From Mytilinidion resinicola (lineage: Eukaryota > Ascomycota > Dothideomycetes > Mytilinidiales > Mytilinidiaceae): a DNA stretch of 64,000 bases. How positions within the stretch are numbered: the first letter of the stretch is position 1; each line of letters opens with the position of its first letter. The stretch lies in assembly GCF_010093595.1 (NCBI RefSeq), contig NW_022985449.1, forward strand, positions 493,410 to 557,409, read 5' to 3'. Position numbers and translations under genes: made by a program. The notes below the pieces were generated by a model. It worked only from the letters and a program-made list of their open reading frames with translations. It was not told the origin of the DNA and did no database searches. Positions 10,184-20,982 of this stretch are shown piece by piece.

Positions 10184-11382
10184 GGCGTTCGTTGGCCGGT
10201 ATCGGTGTTAGAGGTGGTACAGAGTCGTATATCGTGGTATATATAAGTAGATATATAGCAAGTAGATATATATCAGGTATTTGGGTGTAGATGTGTTAGC
10301 TGGGTATATATATCGCTGTATTTCGAGGCTTGAGGGTTTGAGTGAGTCTTCATAGCTCTGGCGGAGGAATCCCGCAGGACCCAGCCACCATGACCAGCTG
10401 CACTACGTATGTACGGGTATTTGCGGACTGAATAGCTCGTGGATGCATTTTTGTACATTGACGGAGCATCAGACCCGTCATCTGATCGCGGGAGTGGGTG
10501 CTCGGCTAAAGGAGGCGTAAGTTGACGCGGAGGGGGGGTTGACGTGGGTTTACGACGGTTTACGAGCAGGTGATGCTGCGATAGGGGGATGAAATGCATG
10601 AAAGAAATGTCAACAAGTCGAACTAGAAAATGTTGATCATCTTATTTCTTTCGAACGTAGAAACTTTAGGGACAGTAGTAATGTTCGTACTATCAAGTTC
10701 GAGGTCACTTGAGTTTGAAGTGATAGTAGTCGTAGACATTTGGGTAGATGATATAGATGTGTTTTCACTAGAGAAGGCTAGTAGACCGGAGGCCATGAGA
10801 CCTAGCCTTGAACAGCCCATAGCTAGCTCCAATATCATAAATGCATATGTTAGGAATGAGTGGCTTAGATTGGAGACAAAACCGATAGTCTTTCTGTGCG
10901 ATAGCTGAAGTAGAAGGAGTAGTCTCAGCATGCTTCAGATACCTTAGTCTCACTTAGGATTATAGGAGCAGTGTACTGGATGATGACTGAGGTTGGATGA
11001 TAACAGGCTGAGTAGAAACTACTTCATGCACGTAAGAAGACTAAAGAATTCGGGATTAAAGAGACTCTTACCGCAGACTTGCTAAAAGAAGACAACGACG
11101 TCAGTTTCCTCCTGTGACCCAAATTGTGCCGGACTGTAAAATCATCCGACCTTCCAGCCATCTTCCTATCATGTGCATCTCAGACTCCGAGTTTCGAGAC
11201 ACGTGTCAACGACTCGACTACCAGCGCAATGGTCTGACGAATATCTACCCTCAATTCCACGCTGTGCATACCCCACAACGCCCCGGCGCCACCGGACGCG
11301 GTGTTGGCATCTAGTTCCAGGCAGGCAAGCATTAAGGGTAATTTAATTCTCAAACGAGCCGAGAATAATAAGCAGGTATCCC
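10184..11382. other. Intergenic, AT-rich relic-like DNA before the piggyBac element
   Basis: 10205-10315 has imperfect ATATA/GTAGATATATA repeats. 10600-11100 is distinctly AT-richer than the flanking genes and reads like mutated repeat DNA; a 92-codon plus frame (10630-10908) there has no recognisable domain. Nothing else supportable. Confidence 0.5.
10205..10315. repeat. Imperfect (GTA)GATATATA microsatellite
   Basis: Several GTATATATA/AGTAGATATATA-like units recur within about 110 bases just upstream of the Cys/His-rich gene on the minus strand. It is a low-complexity tract that may overlap that gene's promoter. Confidence 0.55.
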
Positions 11383-11403
11383 TTAACCCGTTGATGTGCA
11401 ACG
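11383..11403 (+). repeat. piggyBac left end: TTAA target site and terminal inverted repeat
   Basis: TTAACCCGTTGATGTGC pairs with the right end at 13619-13635 over CCCGTTG and the following T.TGC positions. Confidence 0.75.
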
Positions 11404-11512
11404 CCAAGGCGGCCCGTGCAGGAACACCGTACTGAGGTATGCGCAGAGGCACAAGCGTAGATAGTAAACAGCTGTAAACACGCCAATAATCAACCCAAAT
11501 TGATCCTTCAAA

Positions 11513-13494
11513 ATGCCTCGAACCTCCAATGACATCGACTATGTGAAATGGAAGGATCCTCGTTCAAAAACGTCAAAAAAGCCACCACCAAAGCCCTGGC
11601 CGCTGCCTCAATTCACCCCCCTCCGCATCGACGACTATTTCGACCCGGGCGAAGCAGCTGTGCCCTCCAGTCTTGATCGGCATAATCCTATAGCTATTTT
11701 CAAGCTATTCTTCACCGACGAAATGATAGATAAGATGGTGGAGTGGACAAACGAGTATGCAGAGGCGCACCCACCCGAGCTCACGCCAAAGGGCCGGCCC
11801 AGACAGTGGAAACCTACAAGGAGGCACGAGCTCTACGCCTATTTTGGAGTCGTGATACATATGGGAGTGACCGTGGAGCCCTCTGTTAAGGACTATTGGG
11901 GTCCAGTAGACCGTGGAGCTCGCCATAAGGTGGCGAGCTATATATCAAAGGACCGGTTTGAGCAGCTTGAGCGCTATATTTGATGCTCGCCCGTGCCTAA
12001 GGATGGCTTCCAGTCGACTTTTGACCGCGTAGATGAGCTCTTAGAGCACCTGCGAGCACTCTGCCGCACATACTGGAGCCCCGGGCCTCACCTAGCTATC
12101 GATGAGACGATTCAACGCTTTATGGGCAGGGCCAGCGAGATTGTCAACATACCAACAAAGCCGACGCCAGAGGGCTTTAAGATATGGGTCCTAGCTAACC
12201 AGGGCTACGTTCTTAATTGGCTATGGCATGCGAAGGGCAACCAGAAGGGGCCCGTAGACCTTGACACGAGCTTCCTTGATGAGGGCTTCACAAAGACACA
12301 AGCTGTCGTCCTGGACCTGCTAACACAGCGCAATCCTGTGACCAACGCTGTCCTATACCCGCCTGGAAAGCACGTTGTTTGGCTGGATAATCTCTTTACC
12401 AGCGTGAAGCTATTCGAACGGCTCCGTGAGCTTGGAATTGGGGCTGCCGGAACAGCTCGAACAACCAAGACAAGACGGGAGGAAATGGGCGAGGAGGAAC
12501 ACAATATTGAGGTAGTTGAGGGCCCATAAGCAGTACACAATCACAGACAAAGGCTAAGAAGAAGGTGGCTGCGGAGAGCGTCTTAGCACATCTTGTAGAC
12601 CTTAAGTTAAGCCATAATAGCCAAATTCCGTGGGGTACGCTATATGCAGAGTTATCAGAGAGTTATGAGGTGATAGAGTTCGCCTGGAAGGACGCCACCA
12701 TGGTGTTATTCCTATCTACAGTCTATAATGGTGGGTGTCGCGTCCTCAACACTATGCCGCAGAGCCGCTGACGTTATACATCGCCAGGTCAAAACTACGT
12801 TGCGAAGCTTCGACAACGGCCGGTTACAACTGCTAAGGGCTATAAACAGACCGTCCAGGTGTTTGGCAACAAGCCCAGGGCTATGCTAGATATTCCGGAG
12901 TTTATCGAGGAGTATAATCTATGGATGTGCGGCGTCGACATTGCGGACCAGCTACGCAGCTATTACAATACAAATCGTGTCCATAGAAAGACGTGGAAGC
13001 CATTATTCTCTTTTCTATTGGATACAGTAGTGGGCAACAGCTATATGCTCTCTTCGTACAAGCAGCCGCCCGGCGAGCGAGCCCTCCGACAAGATTCTCA
13101 CCTACAATTCTGTCGAGACCTCCGAGACGCCCTCCTCCATGCCTCTATTCGCCCACGCCAGCCAAAGACCTCACAAAAAAGAAAGACAATGATGGAGGTG
13201 ACGTGGCTGCCGGTCAAGGAGCATCAGCACGTCAAACTATGGAGGAAACAGGCCTTCTGCTCGGCATGCGCACGTGCTCGGCGCACAACCTCAACACCAC
13301 ACCGGGCAGCTCGTAAGCCGCTTGCAGACCTCTCAGAAAACACTACAAGGAAGGCACGGAGTGATAGTAACGGCTGGAAGCGGCCGTATAGGACGCCTAG
13401 GACTTTATATGGGTGTTCTGTGTGCAGGATTCCTCTCTGCACTCGGAAGGAGTGCTGGGCCGAGCATCTCGCAATCCTCAACTCCAAGGACTAG
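11513..13494 (+). pseudogene. piggyBac transposase (DDE_Tnp_1_7 type), inactivated
   Basis: A roughly 660-codon transposase frame with all three catalytic Asp contexts visible: LAIDETIQRF, VVWLDNLFTS and MCGVDIADQLRSYY. A C-terminal Cys-rich domain follows (CSACARA, then CSVCRIPLCTRKEC), as in other piggyBac transposases. Three lesions: TGA at 11981-11983 after FEQLERYI; a one-base frame change in the GGGCCC run around 12520-12526 (followed by TAA at 12527-12529 in the old frame); TGA at 12769-12771 where CGA (Arg) fits. Both TGAs can be explained by CpG to TpG change. The 5' Met follows a short leader from the left end. Too damaged to act, but it could still be transcribed. Confidence 0.85.
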
Positions 13495-13616
13495 GCGTGT
13501 AGATAGCTATATACATAGAAATCACGAATTCGAATAGCCTCATGCGCACGGCAGTTCTCATCACGGAGGGCTAAGAGCTGGCTTCTGATTGGTTAAATCC
13601 TTATCGATAACGTAGG

Positions 13617-13635
13617 ACGCAAACCAACGGGTAAA
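13617..13635 (-). repeat. piggyBac right terminal inverted repeat, degenerate TTAA
   Basis: Reads TTTACCCGTTGGTTTGCG on the minus strand. The target-site copy differs from TTAA by one base. Confidence 0.7.
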
Positions 13636-14563
13636 GGGATAATGACAGGCTTAGGGCTATGCTCTATGCCGTATGTCGTTATGTTCGAAGACTCTCGGAT
13701 CGAGAGAATGACTTGCCGTGAAGGAGTTGCTCTGGCTTGCTGAGCAGTCGTCCTGGCTCGACTTGAACCTCTCTAGGGTGATAAATACTGACTGAGTAGC
13801 CGAACTGTTTCGAGACTGAGCACCAGTTTTGTTGACGCCTCGGTAGCATGATGTTTCGTCCCATTCGCTACGAGACTCTTCACAGTCGGGAGCCGGGCAT
13901 TGCGCCAGTTTCAACCTCGTAGCCACTGCGACGCCATTTATCGCTGAGCTAACCAGAAGAACCCCTCGGAGATATCGTCGTCTTCGCGTGCATCCAGACT
14001 CGTCGTATTTGAAGCAGTGTAGGTTTTCAACGCTTCGGCTGGGTTTCGAAAGGCCGGCCCCCCTGTCCTCGCCTCCGCCAATCGCCTCTGAGGCAACTAC
14101 ACTCCTCGCTCTAGCCCTCTTCTTGTACATCCACCGGCTGCAAAACGCCTCTAATCGAGCCGCCGACGGCGATCGAACAATGGTGAGAGTCACTCATTCA
14201 GGAGCCGCCCTCATGCAGCCAACCTCCCAACCTCCGTCAAACACGCATCAATCAGGCGGGTCCGACATCAGCCTGGAAACTGCGTCATGGACAACAGTCG
14301 GAGCATAACTTTATAAAAGAAAGGCATCACTATGCCTCCTCTTCATTTTTGTATCCATCTGCATCTTTGCGTCTAAAAGTCCTTCGTTAAGTCTTCGGGC
14401 TCTTCCTTCTTTTCGGTCCCTACAATCTCTTCTATTCATCGTTCCCGGAGAAACGATTACGGCCGGTCCTTACTTTCAGTATATAAATCACTTTATTTCC
14501 TAACTTACATTCCTTCAACGTAACAAAACCTGTCTTTGGATTATCATCACGAGGCCTACGAAA
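13636..14563. other. Intergenic and promoter of the secreted-protein gene
   Basis: 13636-14300 holds no supportable gene (a 178-codon minus frame is treated as chance). 14320-14560 is pyrimidine-rich with short CTTC/TCTTC tracts, typical of highly expressed fungal 5' leaders. Confidence 0.5.
14480..14487 (+). promoter_or_regulatory. TATA box of the secreted-protein gene
   Basis: TATATAAA lies 77 bases before the ATG at 14564, in a pyrimidine-rich context. Spacing is plausible for a fungal TATA promoter with a short leader. Confidence 0.5.
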
Positions 14564-15796
14564 ATGAAGTATCAGATCCTCTACAGTCTTCCGCTGCTAC
14601 TTGGTGCGGTCGTTGCCAGGCCGGTGGGACTCGAGGGAATCGTTATGAAGCGAGAGGTGCCTCAGGAGCACTCTCACAACGCACAGGTCGCGAGTGTCAA
14701 TACAAACCTCAAGTTGAACAATCCGGACAACATCGTAGATGCCATCTTCGGTCTTCTGGGTAATGCTGCTGGGGCTGCTGGACAGGGCGATATCACTGAT
14801 ACTGGTGTGCTATGACTTCCTACCCACCCACGCTCTTCGTATTAACACTTTTTTCAACCAGACTGCCTCCAACAAGCAACCGCCGACCAGGCCTTCACTA
14901 ACGCTAAAGCCGCCGGCGACGTCCAAGGCATGACCGATGCCCTTATCTACCGCGGCCTCGAACGCAATACTGGCAGTGTCGGCCTCGCCAGCGTCCTCTG
15001 CACCTCCGTCAAAGCAGTTAATCCCGAAATCGCCGCCATCTCCCAGCATCAAGATCCGGCCTCCACTGGCGCCGCCGCAACCAACAAGGCTATCACCCTC
15101 GAAATCGCTAAGCAGATCGCCTCTATCGGCGGCAACCCCCAGGACGCTCTCAAGGCCGGCACGTTTGCTCCAGGAAAGATCGGTGACCCCACTGCCGCAG
15201 GCAACACCTGCGATACCGCCGACGACACCGCCGGTTGCATTTTTAGCCAAAACCTTATCGTCGAAGACGCAACGGCCGATGAGATAACTGCGGCCGTTGC
15301 GGGTATCGCTGCTGGTGGCGCCGCGCCGGCCGCTGCGGCCAACAGCACCGCGGCGTGTCCTACCACCCCATCTGCCAATGAGACTGCCCCCGCTGCCGCA
15401 GCATCAGCATCAGCAGCTCCCGCTGCACCTGCAGCTACGACGGGAGCCTCCAAACTCGATTTTGGCTCATGCTCTAACCCGACTATCGTGTTTGGCCCCG
15501 GATTTGACGGCCGTAAGGAAGACTCGTTCGAGCCGGCTGATACCGCGACTTTCACGCATGGGTCGGCGTTGAATATTGGGGTCATATCGGACTTTATTTG
15601 CCAGCAACTGGATACAAAATGTAAGGCTGGACAGGACGCTCTTGATGCTTGCACGCAGACTCAGACTGCTTCGGCGGCGACGACGGGGCAGGCGGCGGCG
15701 GATGCGTTCAATGCTGCGCTGGGCTTTGGGGCTGCGAAGGCGAAGCGCGTGGCGAGGGCTCCGACGATGGTTCAAGCGAGCCGTCTTCGTATTTGA
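14564..15796 (+). CDS. Conserved fungal secreted protein, Ala-rich (family often mislabelled 'ribosomal protein s17')
   Basis: Two exons, 14564-14804 and 14862-15796; the 57-nt intron joins ITDT to DCLQQATADQAF in phase. Product 391 residues. Residues 1-18 form a signal peptide ending at VVA|RP, followed by a dibasic KR (VMKR|EVPQEHSHN) that looks like a Kex2-type processing site. The mature region has a helical Ala/Asn-rich block (ALIYRGLERNTGSVGLASV), NTCDTADDTAGCIF, a low-complexity Ala/Pro/Thr linker around 250-290, and a last Cys-containing block (FICQQLDTKC). I recall this family as widespread in ascomycete secretomes with no known activity; a cell-wall or apoplastic role is only inference. 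Confidence 0.85.
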
Positions 15797-16349
15797 GGGA
15801 TTAAGTAGGTAGAAGGGTGGATTGAGGGGTATGCTGCAGAGAGCGCGGTTGGAATTTGAACGGGATCGATCTAAGGGAATTTGGAAGGAGGACAAAGGAA
15901 GTAAAATGGTTGCGACTATCTTAACTTCGGATATGTGATGCTCGTACTATGTACGACTATTGGAACAATTGATACATGAATGATTCTTATGAGATATGAA
16001 GGCTCAATACGTGGTTAGAGTGGTGCTAAATATGCATATAATCAAGGAAATCCCTTTCTTCCGGCTCTGCTCCTGAGAGACCAAATTTTGCCAAGTTACA
16101 GTAGATACTCGTACTGTCTGTGGGGCTCCAACGCACTAATAGAAACCGGAGGCAGCGGATACACTTCTAATCCTCGTAAACCCTGTTAACGCGGTCTTGT
16201 GTAGCCTCATGAGTTTACTAGTTGTCCAAAATGCCGAACTTCACCCTTAATCGGAATGCTCAAAATACTATGAAGCTTCTCACGCAGCGGTAAACAAGTG
16301 TACGGATTTTTATGACGAGGCATTGTAAATATGGAAACGGGATCTAAAG
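15797..16349. other. Intergenic between convergent genes
   Basis: 3' regions of the secreted-protein gene and of the minus-strand gene at 16350. AT-rich, no feature recognised. Confidence 0.5.
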
Positions 16350-17342
16350 CTACTTGGCATCGTATTCACCATCCTTGTCGTGTCCATCGTCTTCGTCATC
16401 AAAACCATCGGTGCCCTTCAAGAAAGGTCCGAAATACCTCTCTTCATCCTCGGACAACACAAGACCCAGCTCCTTGATCCTTGCAACGGCATTTTTCCTC
16501 TCTTCTATATTACTATGATAGAACTCCTCAACCTGCCAACCTGGTGGTGGCTCTACATCCACATACACTAGCCTCGAATACTTGTCTTCAGCTTGCTCCA
16601 CCGCCTCATCTACTCGCCTTGTAACCTCACCCACAAACTCGTCATAACTCGCAAAATCCAAGGGGTTCACCACTACGTTTTTGAATTCGCGGTCACGGAA
16701 CGTATGCAGGCGACCGGTGTCAAAGAAGCTCTTGATCCGCTGATATTCCTCGAGTCTCGAATTTGCGCCATTCCACCGCATGTGGAGCCACCGTCGATCT
16801 CTATCATTGTCGGTATCAAGCTTCGCGATCTCAGCATTTAGCCCTTCAATCTCGGCTACCGCTTCTGAAACATCGAACTTCTTCAATGCCTCCTCGGAGA
16901 AGCTGCAATAGCTCGTGCAGGCGATGATGTGCTTAGTCATGAAATCCGTGAAGATGAAGCCGTACTCGTTTGGACAAAGCTTGTTATCGAAGGGCTCGTA
17001 GAAACCTGTCATTGCAAACTCGTAATCTCCTGTTTCCTGGTTGTGCTCCCAGTCTTCTTTCATGTTTAGCCAATCTTTTAGGGACTCTTGCACGGCTTCT
17101 GGTTCCTCGGCGAGGAAGGCGTCGTTGGTTGTGATAAGGGGGAAGACGTTGGTCCAGCGGGTCATGCAGTATTCTTGCCCGTTGGAGAGGCGGAGAGCCC
17201 AGGCGACTGCACCGCCCTTGTTGATTCCGGTGGCGCTGAAGGAACGAAAGGGAGAGTTGTGGAGACAGGAAACAGGCTTTTTGAAGCGCGTGAACGCCAA
17301 TCGGCGCGTAGTGTACGTGAGGAGTTTAGGATATGGTGCCAT
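16350..17342 (-). CDS. Hypothetical protein, probable mitochondrial presequence
   Basis: Intronless 330-residue frame. The N terminus (MAPYPKLLTYTTRRLAFTRF onwards to RSFSATG) has many Arg/Lys/Ser and no acidic residue, so mitochondrial import is plausible. The rest is Glu/Asp-rich and helical: an EAVAEIEGLNAEIAKLD segment, EEYQRIKSFFDTGRLH, PPPGWQVEEFYHSNIEERKN, and a very acidic end (DGFDDEDDGHDKDGEYDAK). No family recognised, no catalytic motif. The protein-like composition, the length and a clear Met support a real gene. Confidence 0.7.
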   Translation of the reverse strand: MAPYPKLLTYTTRRLAFTRFKKPVSCLHNSPFRSFSATGINKGGAVAWALRLSNGQEYCMTRWTNVFPLITTNDAFLAEEPEAVQESLKDWLNMKEDWEHNQETGDYEFAMTGFYEPFDNKLCPNEYGFIFTDFMTKHIIACTSYCSFSEEALKKFDVSEAVAEIEGLNAEIAKLDTDNDRDRRWLHMRWNGANSRLEEYQRIKSFFDTGRLHTFRDREFKNVVVNPLDFASYDEFVGEVTRRVDEAVEQAEDKYSRLVYVDVEPPPGWQVEEFYHSNIEERKNAVARIKELGLVLSEDEERYFGPFLKGTDGFDDEDDGHDKDGEYDAK

Positions 17343-18126
17343 AACTATAAGTCGTAAAGATGTTCCTGTGAAGACAGAGGGCGAAGTGCATGTATAAAGG
17401 TACGTACTGAACGCTCACCGGAAACACGCACTGTTGAAACAGGGGTAAAGACATTAAGAAAACCTTATAGTATAGAGAATACTTAGAAAGCAAGCAAGGG
17501 ATCCCAAATACACAAGAGAGATCGCAGAGGGTAGAAGGGACTTTTCGTCTCTTCTGTGGTCATCAAACAGACGTCGTGGGTGTCGAGGACCCTGAAAGTG
17601 GAGATGTAGTAGGACCTCTGATTGGTTCAAAACGGGAGCCATGAAAGCATACTTCGGTTGCTATGAAGACAACCACGGTTCTTGAAGAGTTAGGTATGTA
17701 TGGATCACATATTCAAGCAGGGTAGGCCAACGTCTCTAGATGTGTTTGACGCCACATTCTTGCCTCGTTCACGGAGTTGAACGAAGACAGGAAGGTGACG
17801 CCCGTGACCTCGATCCGCATGGACATCTCGGCGGCCGATGCAGGACAAGTCCGTGAATTAATTATTAAGTCCAAACGCGCCCGAGTCCATGTCGTTTCAA
17901 CAAGACACGTCTGAGGCTCGCAACCTGCCCTCGCCGTTGCCATCAACAAACATAATATTCACCAGACGCCTCCGCCGCCGCTGATCGTCCGCCAAGAGCC
18001 ATAGCCAACTCCAGGGGTTGGTTCAACTCGATTTTCTATTCTTAGCTGCTGGCAACGTCGCAAAACGCCTCCAAACTGTAGTGTTCGGAATTCACCATTG
18101 CACCACGACCAGTCGACGATACCATT
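17343..18126. other. Divergent intergenic region
   Basis: Lies between the minus-strand gene ending at 17342 and the plus-strand coiled-coil gene starting at 18127. Only short frames; expected to hold both promoters. A bulky pyrimidine leader precedes 18127. Confidence 0.5.
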
Positions 18127-20153
18127 ATGTCTGCGACAACTGCAGCAAAGAAACCACCAGCGCCGGGTCGTGCCAACACCCCGACGACCCCAGGGGCCCC
18201 AAATCGGAGTCCGTCCCGCGCTTCTACACCTGCAGCGTCGAGCAACGGTGTCGCTCGCACGAGATCGATCCGGAGTGGCAATGGCACGCCCTTGTCTGCT
18301 CGCGCATCCGTCAAGAAGCCCGGCGCTCCGTCGGGTCTGAGCCAGACCGCTTCCACAGTATCGCAGGACGGTGCTGACGAGGAGGCTCGCGAGGAGACCG
18401 CGGCGCTCATCCATGAGTTGAAGGAGCGCCTCCAGAAGGCGGAGACGGCGTCTGAAGAGTACCAGAAGCAGATTGAGGTCTTACATGCGCGGCTGGACGA
18501 TGCGGTGAAGGACCAGGCTCGGCTCGAGGAGCAAGTGCATGAGGAAGAAGAGAAAGTGGAGGGGTTGGAGAATGGGAAGCGGGAGTCTATAAGGCAGCAG
18601 CGGGAGCTAGAAGCCATATACGAGGCTGAGCGGGTGGCTTCCATGAAGGAAAAGGAAGACGCACAATCGAGGGAGGAAGCGTTGCACGAGACTATCCAAC
18701 GGCTAAAGGAAGCGGTTGCCATGAAAGATTTACGTTCTGGCGACGGAGAAGAAGGCCGCCTTTCGAGAACATGTAAGGATTCATGTTTGATTTGAGGTTC
18801 TAGGTGAAGCCTATCACTGACTTTTTAGCAGCGAGCTTCCGAAGCAATTCTCGAAACAGCTCTTCTCACCATCTAGAGAGCAGCGGCCAATTTGCCCCTC
18901 CAGCGTCACTCCAGCGAAGCAACTCCAAGAACAACTCCAAGCTCATACACCAGAAGGACAAGGTCATAGAAGGACTCAGGCTGGAACTTGCGGAGGTTCA
19001 GATTAAGCTAGTAGAGATGGAGAATCAGGGTGGAGGGCGTATGCAAGAGCTTGAGAGGACTCTCCTGGAGACTCGCATGACCAATGCTCGCCTCATGGAA
19101 GACAATGAAAGCTTTCAGCTTTTACTAAGCGAGAAGACTCTGAACGGCGATTTCACCAGGGACTTCATGCGTCCAGCTACCATCGAAGATCGCGCTCCAT
19201 CACGGAACGGCCCTTCAACTAGTCTTGCGGACGAGTTAGAATCGGCAGATGGCGCAGAGGCCGAGGTCATCCGTCGCCTCGAATCAGAAGTCAACAGCGC
19301 AAAGGACCAGAACAAGGCTCTGACGCTCTATATCAATAAGATCATCGAACGACTGCTCCAGCATCAAGGCTTCGAGTCAATTCTTAACAACACCGATCTT
19401 GAGCCTGATACGGGAGCTGGAGCCATCAATACGAACAAGGAGCTTCCGCCACCTCCTCCACCCAAGGAGGAGGCTCCAACACTCCTTCAACGAGCCAAAT
19501 CTGTTGCCATTGGAGCCGGGCGAGCACGACCACGACCCGTCAGCCACATGCCTCCGCCGAGTGCCCCTACTGTTACAGAGGACCCAATGACAGCGCCCAG
19601 CATCCCTCTCCAGCGGTCTCAGAGCTATAGAATGAGCAGCGGGAGCTATCACCGCCGCAGCAACTCGGATTGGGGCAACTCAGCAGCGTCTGTCGTCAAT
19701 AATATGCACCGTGCCCCACCACCAGTATCCGGCCAAATCAGCCCCGGCATCGCGTCTCCTCGAAACTCGTTCTTCGGGTTCCCAGCAGCCGCCCCTCAAA
19801 ACCAGAACGCCGCAGCAGCAGCTCGCATTCCTTCAGGCCCTCAGAGTCGTGGTAGCATTGACGAGTCACGGGCCAGCAACAACACCCTTGACAATATCAG
19901 CAATGCCGACTCGGGCATCAACATTGATACGCCATCTCCACCTCGTAGCGTTGCGAGCTCCTTCGATCGCCAAGCGGGAGGCGTCATGACAGGAAACAAG
20001 ATGCGTCCGCTTCGGCTCGTACAAGAAACCGCCGAAGAAGAGGAAGCGCAGCGCCAAAAGCTCAAGGCAAACCGGACCAGCTGGATCGGTGGCTGGTTCA
20101 ACAAAGGGGGCGTCTCACCAGGCGACGAGAATGTTGGAAACCCTAATCAGTAA
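18127..20153 (+). CDS. Coiled-coil protein of the fungal 'M protein repeat' type
   Basis: Two exons, 18127-18772 and 18829-20153, intron of 56 nt (GTAAGG...CACTGAC...TTTTTAG); product 656 residues. N-terminal 80 residues are basic, Pro/Ser/Ala-rich and disordered (PNRSPSRASTP); residues 90-215 are strongly heptad-like (HELKERLQKAETASEEYQKQ); a second coiled coil follows the intron (KDKVIEGLRLELAEVQIKL) and the conserved block NKALTLYINKIIERLLQHQG; then a Pro/Ser-rich tail with PPPPPP and a C-terminal WIGGWF motif. The shape suggests a cytoskeleton- or membrane-associated scaffold, but function is unknown. The acceptor is a TAGCAG tandem (NAGNAG), so two isoforms differing by one residue are possible. 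Confidence 0.85.
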
Positions 20154-20982
20154 ATGATATTGCGGCTCATGGAACGTAGCGATTCTGCTTTACTTTCTAG
20201 ACTGTGTTTCTACATGTTTGGACTCTGATGTCTGCCATAATGTTGGTTGGGTGCGATATGCCGGCTGGACAGGCGTTTCGGATTGCACATGTGGTTATGG
20301 GAGTGGGACAGGTGTCGGCGGTGCATTTTGCTCTGATGTTCTCCCCTTCAGACTGCAGAGACTGTAGACATGCGATGAGCGCCTGTGGTGGCACACTGTC
20401 ACTTATATCAATGCTATCGATTTCATCTGACCTTTACGCCCTAAGTTTGCTATCAAAGTTCGACGTGGCGAATCTGCTCAGGAACCAGTGTCGTTCAGAC
20501 ACCAAAAGGCACAATGAATACAGCGTCCCAACAGCGACCCGGAAATAAGAATTGGAGGTGGTCCGATCTCAGTGGTCGTGCCAACTGTCAATAGCGTCCA
20601 CTAGAGATCTGCATTGCCCAATGGAGCGAGCGGCTGGCGCGTCGTCGTGTTTACGCGCTTCGAAGTCTTTGTTGTCGAGCAACTATCTGTTGACGATTCG
20701 CAGTCACACCATCGTCGAAAGAACTGTTAGGAGTACTTCAATGTATTAATAGCAATGCTAGAAGAGGTGACCATGTACATAGTACAATCGTTGTGAAGCA
20801 TGCGGCCCCCGTGCCGATCCAAGTGAAACCTTGCTTGGCGTCTTGTGCCTTCACCGTCCCGCACCTACTCGAGTCTCCGTGCGCTTCCCCAGCCTTCTCC
20901 AACTCTCACACCACACTGTTTCTCCCTCGAGCTTCGCCCGACCCGCTATCTCTCTGCGACATGCCTGGATGATTTCTCCATC
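20154..20982. other. Intergenic upstream of inp1
   Basis: No gene. The Met at 20845 in another frame is out of phase with the conserved part of the next gene and is ignored. Confidence 0.5.

Larger units (their letters stand above)
11383..13635 (+). mobile_element. piggyBac-family DNA transposon, decayed, with terminal repeats
   Basis: The left end is TTAA at 11383-11386 followed by CCCGTTGATGTGC. The right end, read on the opposite strand, is TTTA (13632-13635, one change from TTAA) followed by CCCGTTGGTTTGC. TTAA targets and CCC-starting inverted ends are the signature of piggyBac elements. The 2.25-kb span encloses one transposase pseudogene in the orientation of the element. Confidence 0.82.

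Noticed and set aside
13657..14193. 178-codon minus-strand frame between piggyBac and the secreted-protein gene
   Set aside because: No recognisable domain, no signal peptide, lies in a promoter region; most likely chance.
15049..15654. 201-codon minus-strand Ala-rich frame
   Set aside because: Antisense shadow of the Ala-rich secreted protein; hydrophobic look comes from the complementary Ala codons.
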